Shown: positions 11,163 to 22,930 of the stretch, piece after piece | How positions within the stretch are numbered: the stretch's first letter is position 1 | Layout: each line of letters begins with the position of its first letter | Assembly: GCA_031772625.1 (NCBI GenBank) | Contig: CM062812.1 | Location: 726,986,300-727,050,299, forward strand | DNA length: 64,000 bases | Direction of reading: 5' to 3' | Origin: Pinus tabuliformis | Taxonomy: Eukaryota > Streptophyta > Pinopsida > Pinales > Pinaceae | Notes under the pieces: model-generated | The model's database searches: none | What the model saw: the letters and a program-made list of their open reading frames with translations, nothing else | What the model was told of the DNA's origin: nothing | Position numbers and translations under genes: made by a program

Positions 11163-14100
11163 TCATTTTTGTATCAGAGTTAGATCAATGCTCTGTACAG
11201 ATTGGTGGAGAGACTAAATTTTAATTCCATCATATGTATAATTGCATTGAAGTGAATTTGATATAGATGGGATTAGACTACAAAGGACACTGAGATCAGA
11301 ATGGGGAAATAGTGAACTTCTGATGAAGGCCTGGCAAGAATGTTTATTTTGATAATTTTGCAGAGATTTGTTTTGAATGTCTAAAGAACAACAAGGGATT
11401 GAAATTTCAAAGGAAAAGATGTTTTCCTTTCACGAAAATGGAATTTCCATGTAAGTTGATTGAATGATTGGTTTGATTTAAAAGGTAAATTGAAATGAAA
11501 GGTTTAGAAGTTAAAGCTAAATAGAAGAGTGGTTTGCTATGGCATTGAAGTCATTTAAATGATTTGAAGAATTTTGTGAAAACTGAGAATGATTGAGGAT
11601 TGCTTAAAGTATTGTTGAAGGCAATGATATTAATGATTGAAAGAACAGAGATTGGGTTTAATAGGATTAAAAGAAGAAGCACTACAAGGAATGAATTTTG
11701 GAATTTGTAGAAGCAAGACAGGATTTGCTTACAAACAGGTTATCATAAGGATTTGATAGTGTATGTCATGAATTGCTAAACATAATTGAAATTCAGATCT
11801 AATCTTAATTGATCTTGAAAGCTGAAGAGTCCATTATGAAAAGTAAAATGGGAAATAGTTGTTGGCTGTATGGAGTCTTTTGAATGGAAAGTTTAAATGG
11901 AAGAGTGAACAGATGAATCTTTTAGTAAAGATTTAACTAATGGAATGGGAATCACTTTTAAGACATCTTTGAAGAAATATTGCAGGTTTGAAAGGTACTT
12001 TGATGTATCTTGAGATAAGATTGTGCAGGTCAGTGGAAGCAGTGGAATTGTTGAAAGATAGAATGAATTGTACCAACATCATAGCATATGAGATATGTTA
12101 AAGAAGATAGAGCAAGAAGAAATCTTAGATGAGTAAAGGTGACAGTACCCAATAGTAAATGAAATTATTAAATGAAAGAAGGAAGTGAGCAATTGAAGAT
12201 GCTGAGCCTAGAGTAAGGAGTGTTCAAGAGGAGATGAGAACAACTTCCAATTGTGGTTGGTAGAAGTTGTTGAGGCGGCTCCATAATTGTGATTGTGGGT
12301 AGAGTTGTCTTAAAGATAACAATTCTAGCAAGAGGACTGTTGGGTAGAATTGTTAGTCAGTGAAAGGTTCGAGGAAAGAACCAATAGGTGCCAAAAATCT
12401 AAACTCAGGAATGTTTGGTGAGGTATGAAGGAGACTTGTTACAGATGAAAAAGGCTAGTTGCAGCTCACTAGTGAACAAGGAAAGTTCAACAAAGGAATA
12501 AATGAAACTGATTATTGTTAGTCATGAGAGCGGTATAGAGGAAAGTCACAGACAGAGGAAAAAGAGTGCTGAAGTAGTTGGACTCAAAGGAATGAGTAAA
12601 GAAGAAAGGAACATAGAGTTGGCTGAGATAAAGATAGAACTCAGCCGTTTGAAGAAGCTGGTATTGAAAGGAATTAGAGAAAAATGGAAACAAGGATTTT
12701 ATGTGGGAAAAAGAGTAAAATGGTCTGTGAGAGAATTGTTTGCTGAGAAATTAATACTCTGAATAGTTGAGAATGAAGGAGTAGAATAGATCTGTGAACG
12801 AGAGAAAGGATCTCTCCTTGGGGAAGGAGATAGTGAAGACAATGATGACAGTGATGAAGAACTAATCTATGCAGATCAGAATGAGAGGAATGTGCTGGTA
12901 GCATCCTCACAAACAAGAGGATCTCATATTTTTGGGATTAACTATTTATGTGAATGTAAAATTGCAGGTATGCAGCCTAATGAATTTGACCCTGTGTATG
13001 AAAAGGTGAAAGAGGCAGAGGCAAGAAAACCACAAAAGGAGATGCATAAAGACTTTCAAGACTTCAATTGGTGGAGTAAATTAAAAGGTATGGCTGAATG
13101 GTTGTGTCTTCTCTTAGTGAAAACTTATTGGATCATATTTGAAGGAATTTTAGCATGGATAAAAGACCAATGGGAAATGGAAAAAAGAAAGGAAACAGAT
13201 GCATTGCAGATTTGCAAAGTGAAGAGAAGAAAAGCTGACACAGAGAACTTAGCTGAAGAAGTTAAGTCAAGGAAATATTTGAAAGATCAAAATCTTATCA
13301 GAGAAGAGTAGGAGACATTGTTGTTTTATTTGGATAACTCGAGTGTTGGAAAAAATGGTGTAGAACAGAAAGATATTCTACAAACCTATGATGAAGTTGC
13401 CAAGAATAGTCAAGAAGCTACAGTCCCAGAAGTTTTCTTTGATGAGGAAGAAGTTAGAGATGCTAAGGAAGAATTTCTCAATAACTTAGTGAACTATCAG
13501 AATAGTTCAGAGAAGCATGAGGAGCTGATCACTGAGGCTTCAAATGAAGAGCCTTGTATTTTTGAAACTAACATGTTGTGTATGTTTTCAGGTTTGACAG
13601 GTGATGAACAACAATTGGACAATGTGCTTATGCATGTTGATGAAGAAGTGAGATTACTGGAAGAGATGGCTGAAACAGAAAGATATTTTGAGCATGTATT
13701 TAATAATTTTGAGAATGATGGTATTGATAAGGAAATTGTCATGATTAAAGAAGCTGAAGATAAGAAAATGAAAGTTTGTGATGATAACCAGAATGAAATA
13801 TCTTCAATAGAGAATCAAAATGTCATTATTATGGAAATTATGAAGGAATATGTGATGATGTTGATAGATGCATAAGTTCAAGAATTCTGTGATTTCAAAG
13901 TGGATTATTTTTATGAATCTGCAAACCATGAAGAAGTATTAGAAAACCAAAATTTGTTTATGATGTAGGTGAATATAAAACAACATCATTTTGTTGCAAT
14001 ATTATAAGTATAGAAGAGGAAAGGGTACTTCATAATGATATGCTCCAAGAAATCCTAGTTATTGAATTGTTGAATGATAGTCTTGTGTTAGAACAAGGAA

Positions 14101-14798
14101 CACTATGTAACGTAGAGGAAAGTATTGGAATGAGAATTGATGATAGTTTCATAACTTTTGCATAAGGACAATATAAAGACTTGATGGTAGAATTACCTAT
14201 GAAGATTGAAAACCATAGTTATTTTGAACGTGAAATTGTGATGGAAATTCTGTTTTATACAGGAAGGAGAAGTCATATGCAAGTGACATGCTTATTGGAT
14301 ATGAAGGAATCTGTATTTTGTTGGAAAAGATATTAGATGAACCTGATAATGTAGAGGAAAGGATTATCTTTAATGATAATGAAAGGGAAGTTGTAGAGTA
14401 CAAACAACAGTTTGTAAATGACAAAGGTGAAGAAGATTTGGACAGAAATTTTATAATTTATATGGTAAAGGAGAATGTACAGCAGATAGATGTCAGAGGA
14501 GTCCAGTTAAGAACAAATTGTAAAGAGGAAGTTGACGAATTGTGGAAGATGAAATGAGATGAGAATAGGGACAACAAGGAAGAGAAATTAACAAAAGGAA
14601 TTTGTATCAGCAAGGAAAGAGGATAGCAACAAAATAAGATTTGGAAACCTGGAGGAACAGAAGTGACAATGGTAGAAGAATTGAATCAGCAGCATGATGA
14701 AAGTGGTGACCAGTTACAAAGTATAGTTTGGGATACCAGATGATCAGAAGAAGAAACACATAACCAGGAAGTCATGAAAACTTTCAACTTTGGGAGTC
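11163..14798 (+). other. B internal region 2
   Basis: 3636 bp, equal in length to internal region 1 without C. The first 1.3 kb is non-coding and purine-rich; the unknown acidic coding track follows. It holds the empty site for C at 13827-13831. Confidence 0.82.
12502..14557 (+). pseudogene. Unknown acidic coding track of B, copy 2
   Basis: Open stretches match those of copy 1 closely. They share the GIREKWKQGFYVGKRVKW start, the WLCLLL...WIIFEGILAWI hydrophobic stretch, an acidic middle (EEVRLLEEMAETERYFEHVF) and an Ile/Glu-rich 3' part. An N-terminal extension with a basic segment (ESHRQRKKSAEVVGLKG) is visible from 12502. The track is interrupted, so this copy is broken too. No gag, pol or known env motif is present. 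Confidence 0.38.
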
Positions 14799-16317
14799 TG
14801 ATGGAGGAGCATTCAGGCCTAGTCAGCAATGTGATGGCATGATCACATGTTGTGACTAACAAAGGGTTGGAAGACAATAGTTTAGTTAATTTTATTTATT
14901 TAAATGTATGAGAGTGTTTATTTATTGTAAAATATGAGAAAAGGGGTATAGTGGCTAAGTGATCCTCCCTGTGTGGAGATCAGGCCAAATAGTTAGATTT
15001 ATTTGGTTTGATTAGGATATGAGGGATTTGAAAGCCTGATGGTGGAGTTGAAGAGACTTTTTAGGAGAGAGTGAGAGATTTTTGGTTCTGAACTAGAATT
15101 GGTCCATGAATCCACTTTTGTATAAACTGTGATCTTTTTGTATAATTCAAGAGTTAGAGAGAGAGAAGCTAGAAGAGCAGGGGTGTGATTCTAAGCCTAC
15201 AGGAAGATTGTAATCAGAGGCCATTTATATGAGAAGATCAGGCCAAAGATAGAGAAATTGTATAGTTAGGTGTTTATATATATAATGTGATTGGTTCTAA
15301 ACTGTATAAGTGTGAAATTCTTGTATTGAATGTTATGGTTATGTAGGGACAGGAGTATTCTGTATAATATACGTGTGTAGGCAGAGTCTAGGCGAAACAC
15401 AGAGGATAAGAATAGAGTGGAATGAGATGGATTGTTGAATCCATTTGAAGAACCAAGTAATGTTTTGGAGGGACATTAATTGAAGAACCTGCTGAGTTAA
15501 GCTCAGGAGGGAGTCGCATCACATAATGGTGGAAGGATGAGGGAAACCAAAATAAACCAAACCACAGAGAAATCATTGAAGAGTGGCATAAAAACCAAGC
15601 AAAGAGAAGTAAAGCGCTAATTCTCATCAACTGTTGGATCTTTACAATCAACGTCAGGATTAGATCACAAGAGTGGAGTTTAATATCGTATTGGTGGAAG
15701 GTGGTTTCCATAAACAATAAGCGAGATATTGGGCGGAAATAAAGTGGTAAGTGGTATTTAGGGCTGGTCACCTGATAACATTCATCAATCGACACGTAAC
15801 AGTGGAGGAGAGAGGAAAAACCGCTTTATCGGGCCGTTAATTCCCGTGCTACTTGTCCACCCGAAATCATCGTGGATAGTTGGATCCATTAAGTGCAGAT
15901 CAACAACGGAGGACCATCAAGAAAATTTTGGATCGGACAAAGAGATGGACCGTTGGATTGAAGTTGATCGAATGATGGAGAATTGATTGCATATCGCAGA
16001 GTTGAAGGGCCGATGGACGATGTAATGGAATGCCGAAATAGCGATAGCCGATAATTGGAGATTAGAGATCGGAAAGGTCGAAAGGATCTGAGTGATTGAA
16101 GAGGGGACCCGACGGAGTTATAGTGGCGGGTGTATAATATTTGAAGTCTGGCTTATGTGTTCAGAGCAGGTTTTCCCAAGTATTCCTTTGTATTCCGATA
16201 TGAAGTGTTGTGTGCCGGTTTATTAAGGCTAAAGAAATAATGAGCACTTCCGATGCAAATGTGGCCTTAGCTCATAGGTCCACAGGGGATTAATGAAGGG
16301 ATGTCAGTCAGCTGGCA
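14799..16317 (+). repeat. LTR 3 of B
   Basis: A 1519-bp LTR ending CAGCTGGCA. The next base returns to gypsy A leader, some 24 bases before the likely A gag start. Confidence 0.85.
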
Positions 16318-16340
16318 TCACAGCTGAAGCTTCAGTGAGC

Positions 16341-17425
16341 ATGTCAAATAAAGGAGATCCTACAAATATAACAGAGGATGAGAAGTTCTTTATGAATCAT
16401 TTCTTTGACATGACAGAGATGGTGAAGGTCCTCTATGAAGAGATGAATACCATACTACACGGTGAAAGCTTCAATCCTCCAAAAGGAGAAGGTTCTTTAG
16501 GAGGAGGAGGTAATGGAAATGGAGGTAAACCTCCACCCTCTCCACCATATTCTTCATCTTCGTCTTCACAAGCATCTTCACCCTCTTCCACTAATGAAAC
16601 CCCTACTCATACTCATCAACATACCTCAAAAGGAACTGGTAAAACAACTCTGTTAAAACTTTATGTTAAATTTGAACTGCCCATGTATAATGGTGAAGTG
16701 AATGCAAAGAATCTTGACAATTGGTTTTGTCAGATGGAGGTCTATTGCAGAATTACAAACCTTCACGATGATGACATAAGTATTCAGCTAGATTCCTTGA
16801 GGTTGGAGGGTGCAACACTAGTATGTTGGGAATCAAATACATGAGAAGAGATAAAAAAAAACACGGTAAGGTATTAATTTCCTAGTCTTGTTTCATTACC
16901 GTGATTAAAAGATAGTTTTACCCTCTAACATATATGCAGAAAACCATCATGAATTGGCAGAGCTTTAGACAACTTAAAGGTCAAAATGTGCAAGATTACA
17001 CCCAAGAATTTAGAAAAATGTCTCTAACATTATGTGTAGATTTGCAATCACAAGACAAGTTGTTAAAGTATATACGGGGTTTACATAGTCACCTTAGGAA
17101 TATTATCCTTATTTTTAATCCCAATAATCTAGATGAGGTGTGTGTGCAAGCCACTCATCTTGAGGCAAGAGGAAAAAATACTCCAGAAGAGGGTAGTAAA
17201 AATCCATTTAAGGGTAAAGGAAAAGAAAAGGGTTTCAAAGGGAAAGGAAAGAAAAATGCATCCATTAAGAAGGAAGGAGAGAAATTAACATGCAAGCATT
17301 GTTCCAAAGAGGGTCACAATGAAGCTCATTGTTGGAAGCTTCATCCTCAGATGAAACCAAATAAAATTCAAAAACAAGGGAAAACAAAAGATAGTTGCAA
17401 CCACTCAACAAGATTTTGGATTTGA
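16341..17425 (+). pseudogene. Gypsy A gag remnant
   Basis: The likely start is the ATG at 16341 (MSNKGDPTNITEDEKFF); an upstream in-frame ATG at 16293 lies in B LTR sequence and cannot be native. A Gly/Pro/Ser-rich linker precedes the gag core (LPMYNGEVNAKNLDNWF), then MNWQSFRQLKGQNVQDYTQ, a Lys-rich linker and a CCHC zinc knuckle (CKHCSKEGHNEAHC) near 17290-17330. It is the nucleocapsid and capsid part of a Ty3/gypsy element and is broken. Confidence 0.85.
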
Positions 17426-17559
17426 TTCAGGTGATGAAACTAAAATTATAGTCATGGGTATGAAAGGAAAAGAACCAATTTCTAGCACTAGTACTTCAAA
17501 TTTACATAATGAAACTCCAAATGAAAAGAAGAGGATAGAACTTTTTCACTAAGGGTAAT

Positions 17560-18078
17560 TCAAAACATAACAAAATTGATACTCTTTTTTATAGTGGCTC
17601 TCTAGCCAATCTCATCTTTGAAAACATTGTCAAAAGTTTAAACATGGAAACCATTCCACATCATAATCCATATCCATTAGCATGGGTGGGTGGCAATGAA
17701 CAATTGCGAGTAACTAGAAAGTGTAAACTGAAATTCACCATTACTGCAAATTTCATAGATGAAGTGGAACTTGATGTTGTGTCATTAGACATATGTGGTA
17801 TAGTTTTGGGAATCCCGTATCTCTATGACAGAAAAGCTATCTTCGATAGACATGAAAACAAATACCATTTGTTCAAAGATGGAGTAGACTACATTATAAG
17901 AGTGCATAGGAAGAAACTAAACCTTCCACTTGTTATTATGGCGCAAATGAAAAGACTGGTGAATTCTAGCAATAATTTTGTGCTTCTAATGATCAAACCC
18001 AAGAATGATATTGATAATGAAGCTTTTGAAGGTTGTGACTCAAGATTTAAATACGAATTGGTTGATGTTGTTAACTAA
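17560..18078 (+). pseudogene. Gypsy A protease remnant
   Basis: A DSG-like motif context (TLFYSGSLANLIFENIV near 17580) is followed by VSLDICGIVLGIPYLYDR near 17785. The order matches the retropepsin of plant gypsy elements. It belongs to the broken A polyprotein. Confidence 0.7.
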
Positions 18079-18199
18079 TATGATGGGATGTTCCAGGAAC
18101 CAAAAGTATTGCCTCCCAAGAGAGGAATCCAACATGAGATACAGTTGTAGCAAGATAGTCCTCTTCCTAACATTGGCATGTACAGGATGTCAGTGAAGG

Positions 18200-19295
18200 A
18201 AAGTGTCGAAATTAAAGAGAAAATTAAAGAGTTGCTGGATAAGGGGATCATCAGGCCAAGTTCTTCGCATGTGGGTCACCTATTGTTTTGGTGCCAAAGA
18301 AGGATGGAACATGGCGCATGTGTGTGGACTTCCATGCATTGAACAAGATTACGGTACAGAACCATTACCCATTGCCTAGAATAGATGATTTACTTGATCA
18401 ATTGAAAGATGCAAAGTATTTTACTAAATTGGAATTAAGGAGTGGATACCATCAAATTAGAATTGTCGAAGGAGACATTTGGATGACAACATTCAAAGCA
18501 AAACAAGGTTTTTTTGAATGGCTAGTTATGCCTTTTAGTTTATGTAATGCTCTTTCTACCTTCATGTGTGTGATGAATGATGTGTTGAGGCCATTTCTTA
18601 ATGAGTTTGTTATAGTCTACTTAGATGACATCTTAATTTTCAGTAAATCTCATGATGAACATGTCATGCATGTGAGAAAAGTACTTGATGTCTTAAAGAA
18701 ATAATAGTTGTATTTAAGGATGTCAAAGTGTGAGTTTGGAAAAACGTTTTTAGTTTACTTGGGTCATATTGTTGGAGGAGGTGAGTTTAAAATAGATCCC
18801 TCAAAGGTTGATGTCATTTTGAATTGGCCAAGTCCCAAAACAGTTACTGAGGTAAGAATTTTTTTGGGAGTAGCCCAAAATTGGAGGAAATTGATTGCTA
18901 ACTTTTGTTCTATAGAAACTCCTTTTCATGCATTGACTAGTGTGAAAAATGTTTCTTAGTGGGGAGGAAAATAGCAAAAGGCCTTTGATGCATTGAAGGA
19001 AAATATCAGTTCAGCTCCAGTACTTGTACTTCCAGACTTGAGACAATCATTTGAGATCCAGACTGATGTTAGTGACTATGCCATGGGTGCAGTCGTCATG
19101 CAACATGGTAAGCCTATCTATTTTCATTCAGAAACTTTCAATGGTGCAGTGATTAATTATCCTACATATGACAAGGAATTGTATGCATTAGTTCAAAGTG
19201 TGAAAAAGTGGAAACACTACTTGATGGGTAAGGAACCAATCATTTACATTGATCATCGACCATTACAATCCTTTCAATCTCAATCTAAGTTGTAG
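18200..19295 (+). pseudogene. Gypsy A reverse transcriptase and RNase H remnant
   Basis: RT motifs are clear: [19 protein letters not shown], a palm motif [16 protein letters not shown], and the catalytic YLDD box in [12 protein letters not shown] near 18620. The RNase H part (PDLRQSFEIQTDVSDYAMGA, then YDKELYALVQSVKKWKHYL) covers 18993-19295. The region would copy element RNA to DNA. The element is broken in several places. Confidence 0.9.
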
Positions 19296-19340
19296 CAATG
19301 AAGACACTTCCGGTGGATGGGTTTTCTTCAATAATTCCAC

Positions 19341-20372
19341 TTGGTAATAAGGTATAAGAAAGGTATCTACAATAAAGTTGTTGATATGCTTTCTAGGCCT
19401 ACTGTTAGTGCAACTACTTTACTCAAGCATAATTCTATTTTGCATGAAAGTTATATTGAGGAATATGCATTATATAATGAGTTTCATTATGTTTATGCAA
19501 GCTTGAGTCAAGGTAACCAATTAGAGGAATTGAATTACCATTTGCATGATAAATTGTTGTACCATCTTCGTAAGCTCTGTATTCAACAGGGGGAAAGAGT
19601 CAACATCATAAGAGAGGCACATACTTCTCTTATTGTTGGTCATTTTGGTGTAAGTAAGATGGTGGCACATCTATAGAGGTATTGTTATTGGCCTCGTATG
19701 CTTGAAAGTGTGTCATGTTTTATTAAAGGATGTTCATTATGTGCAGTCAGTAAGCCTAACAATAGCAAGTTAGGATTGTACACACCACTTCCGGTTCCTT
19801 CACGACTATGGGAGAGTATTTCTATGGATTTTGTAGTAGGTCTTCCATTGTCAAAAAGAGGTCATGATTATTTGTATGTAGTTGTGGATAGATTTAGCAA
19901 AATGTGTATTTTGATGCCATGTAAAAATAGAATTACAGCTGAAAAAACTGCTCAGTTACTCTTTCATAATGTATGGGTGCATTTTGGATTGCCCACATCC
20001 ATTATTAGTGATCAAGATTCTCTCTTTGTTGGGAATTTTTGGTCAAGCATGTGGGGATTCATGGAAACCAAATTGAAAAAGAGTACAACATTTCATCCAC
20101 AAATAGATGGTAAAACAGAGGTGGTGAGCATGACAATGATACATCTTCTTCATGGGTATTGCAGCAAGCATCCTAAGTTGCAGGATGAACATTTGCACTA
20201 CATTCAACATGCTTACAACCAGGCCAAGATCTCTTCAACTCAAACATCGCCATTTGAAGCATGTTTGGGATCCTTGCGTAAGTCTCCTTTGGATTTAATT
20301 TTTGCAAAGGATGTTGTTATTGATGGTCGTAGTGACATAGACAAAAAAATAAGGTTCATTGAACAAATCTGA
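19341..20372 (+). pseudogene. Gypsy A integrase remnant
   Basis: An HHCC zinc-binding region (REAHTSLIVGHFGVSKM, later CSLCAVSK) is followed by the catalytic core (ISMDFVVGLPLSKRGHDYL, then SDQDSLFVGNFW). This order after RNase H is the Ty3/gypsy arrangement. The sequence is degraded. Confidence 0.88.
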
Positions 20373-20525
20373 TTGGTACACCAAAGAGTTTGAGAACAGC
20401 TGGAAAAGAGCCAAGGAAAGTACAAAGCAAGGCACAACAAGCATCATGTAGATCACAAGTTCCAAGTCAGTGATGAAGCTTGGCTTCACATTAGGAAAGA
20501 GAGGTTCCAAGGAGAAGGTAAAAAG

Positions 20526-20780
20526 TTGAAACCAATTAGATATCGTCCATTAAGAATTCTGGAAAAGATTAGTGACAATGCCTCCAGGTTGGATTTTCCT
20601 TCATATATGCAAATTTATGTTGTTGTTAATGTTGAGAACTTAAGGTTGTATGAGACTCCTTTGATAGAAGATCAAGGAGAAAATGTCCAAATTCCTTCCA
20701 TTGAGGATTTCTCTCTTGAATACCTTAATGAACTACAACAAGACACCATTCTTGAGATAAGAATAAGGTCTTCAAAATGA
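20526..20780 (+). pseudogene. Gypsy A polyprotein C-terminal tail
   Basis: YRPLRILEKISDNASRLDF and IYVVVNVENLRLYE are the conserved post-integrase module of plant gypsy polyproteins. No clear chromodomain is visible after it. The frame ends about 150 bp before the 3' LTR. Confidence 0.75.
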
Positions 20781-20919
20781 GGGAGTGTGGACTACCTTTA
20801 AGTGGGGCTCAAAGGAAAAGATATTTTAAAATCCAAATGGATAGAGATTGGAAAGGTGAGGGAACTGCACCCTCACCTGCTAGACAACTGAAAGTGATCT
20901 TTTGGGATCCACAATTCTT

Positions 20920-20932
20920 CCATGGGGAGGAA
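20920..20932 (+). other. Polypurine tract of A
   Basis: CATGGGGAGGAA immediately precedes TGATCAAG at 20933. A plus-strand primer is expected here, and this tract fixes the 3' LTR start. Confidence 0.7.
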
Positions 20933-22203
20933 TGATCAAGTGCTAAAAAAAATAGCTCAAAATTCAAAGTTATCAGATTGGTGTGGAACCTAAATGATCG
21001 CGCAGTTCTCGTCATCCTAGATCATGCGCAGGTTGTTTCGCATGAAACAGACACCGTATGCTCACAAAATTATGTTCTGTTCACTTTATCAAACAGGGGA
21101 ATTTTTGAAAAATTTGATAGCCCAGTCAGCAGTTCGTACTACTGACGTGGCACTGACTATGCAGGTTGAGGTGGCAGGGTTGACGGGTCAACGGGCATTC
21201 GGTGAATCATGTGGTGCCAAGTGGCATGATTTGATTAAGTTTATTTGGCGAATTTTTATTGGATGGTTGGTGGCCAACCATATGCTGACACGTGGCCCAG
21301 CCAGAGGCCGCCACATGCCAACCTGGGGGCCACCAAAATTTTGGTCAAGGGTCTGGGCAGCAGTAGTGGGGATCAAACCCATGAACTCCAAGCACAAGCC
21401 CAAGCTTCATACCAACGCACCACATGAATTAGCTCTTAATAAACTATGTGTTCATCTTGTATTTAATGTTGAAGTATGGCACATTTCGGGAAAGGGCCAG
21501 TCGCAAGGGGCAAGCCCTTGGGCATGCGCCACACATGAGACCACCAGTGGGGCAGTGCGGGGGCCTAGCCGGTGGGGGTGGGCCGTTGGCCTTAGTCTGG
21601 GGCACTTGGCCCCATATGGCCATAAAATTCAGATATAAGGCATTAGAGGCTAATTAAAACATTCGACAATTTTACCCTAGAATCGGCGAAAATGGCACCT
21701 GATTAGTGGAAATATGGGCGAAATTGTAGGATGGTGCCAGATTTTGGGGAATTTGCAATGCGATTAGCATAAAGACTTCGGGAAGCCATAAATTCTTCGA
21801 TTTTTGACCAAATCAGGAGCTGAAAGAGGCTACATAGATGTTTTTGGGCATTCTGGAGCCATTGGAACAAGTTTCAAAGCTATATGAGCATTGTAAACTA
21901 ATGTATTCACATTTTTTAGCATAATAGAGAGGGTCAAGCCATTAGAAGTTGGATCAAGGAGACGTAACCCAGGCAGGGTTAACTCTTTATCATGTGCTGC
22001 TATGATATTGTTTTGGTGATGTTCATGTTTGTTATATGTTGTTGTTCAGTCATTTCTTTATGTTAATTTGTACAAAAAAATTACATAAAACACTCAAAAA
22101 CTCATGTTTTAAACTTGCAATTAACCTCATGAATCCTTAGGTACTTTTAACATATTCTGAAAAGGAATTTTAGTATAGAAAACTAATTATCCCGTTCATA
22201 TCG
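20933..22203 (+). repeat. 3' LTR of gypsy A
   Basis: A 1271-bp direct repeat of 153-1424, roughly 15 percent diverged in the part counted. It ends CGTTCATATCG, followed by the tacat half of the target duplication and by copia K coding on the other strand. Confidence 0.88.
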
Positions 22204-22511
22204 TACATACTCTTCCTCTACAAAAGATATTGAAACAATGTGAGTTTTCTTGGATGCCCATGGGACCAAATTTGTTCCCAAGTGAAAAGCATATCCTGAT
22301 GTACTTTTCAGATCATCTAAGCTACATGCATAGTCGCTTTATATGTAGCTCAAGAGTGAGAAATATTCAAATTTTTTGTAAAATAATCCATATAGTGTCG
22401 AGACAACATATCTTAAAATTCATTTTGCAACATTCTAGTGTGAATCCATGGGTGATTCCATAAATCTAGAAATAAAACTAGCCACAAAAATGATGTCTGG
22501 TCTAGTTGTAG
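22204..22511 (-). pseudogene. Copia K segment between A and H
   Basis: On the minus strand this piece carries the copia stretch after the RT domain: TRPDIIFVASFISRFME, then LKSTSGYAFHLG and WASKKTHIVSIS. These are conserved copia RT-to-RNase H motifs. Its upstream neighbour in K is 24685-28008, across H; its downstream neighbour is 1-152, across A. Confidence 0.85.
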
Positions 22512-22930
22512 TGATTTAAATCTTGGGGGGAGGCCCCCAAGATCTAAAAATTTGAAATGCCAGAAGAAAATAGGAAAACACACATTAAACAAAATCACCA
22601 AGAAACTTTTTTTATTAAAAAAAATAATAAGTGTAAAGGGTACATTGTGGTGGACAATATATCCTTTTACAAAATGCGACTTGTTACTTATAGTCGTTTT
22701 TTAGTAATAATACCACAGGTGATTGAATACCTTGGGTGGATCTCACTTACAATACCATGGGTGGATTCCACTTACAATACCATGGGTAAATTCCATGGGT
22801 GGATAAATACCTTGGGTGGATTAATACCATGGGTGGATGTCACTTACAATATCATGGGTATATTCCATGAGTGGATAAATACCATGGGTCGATGATTACC
22901 ATGGGTGGATGCTAATTTCCATTTGGATCA
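22512..22930 (-). repeat. Left (3') LTR of H with CCATGGGTGGA minisatellite
   Basis: The repeat begins with an inverted repeat (AATCTTGGGGGG...GCCCCCAAGATC, 22519-22543). It ends in an array of ACCATGGGTGGAT-type units at about 22720-22915. Confidence 0.8.

Larger units (their letters stand above)
1613..16317 (+). mobile_element. Non-autonomous LTR element B, two internal regions sharing three LTRs
   Basis: Three direct repeats (1613-3140, 9623-11162, 14799-16317) start TGATG and end CTGGCA. They enclose two internal regions of about 3.64 kb each, once element C is subtracted from the first. Each internal region begins with a tRNA-Met-like primer site and ends with a purine-containing ACTTTGGGAG tract. 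No gag, protease, RT or integrase is recognisable, so this is a LARD-like element moved by enzymes from elsewhere. The flanking pentamers (tagtt and tcaca) do not match, which fits recombination between copies better than a single clean insertion. The LTRs differ by about 5-7 percent by eye. Confidence 0.85.
153..22203 (+). mobile_element. Ty3/gypsy element A, broken, holding the B array
   Basis: LTRs lie at 153-1424 and 20933-22203. A tRNA-Met-type primer-binding site (TGGTATCATAGC) starts at 1429 and a purine tract (ATGGGGAGGAA) sits just before the 3' LTR. Flanks tacgt (148-152) and tacat (22204-22208) are a decayed 5-bp target duplication, supported by copia K coding on both sides. Without the B array the element is about 7.3 kb, normal for gypsy. 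Order is gag, protease, RT, RNase H, integrase, which defines Ty3/gypsy. The LTRs differ by roughly 15 percent in a sampled stretch, so A is old. Its pol is in many pieces and looks dead. The inner LTR edge reads ATATCG rather than ending in CA. Confidence 0.88.

Noticed and set aside
16845-16933. Small insertion in A gag with CACGGTAA...TTACCGTG ends
   Set aside because: The inverted repeat is short, there is no target duplication, and the stretch still resembles decayed gag, so it is not an inserted element.
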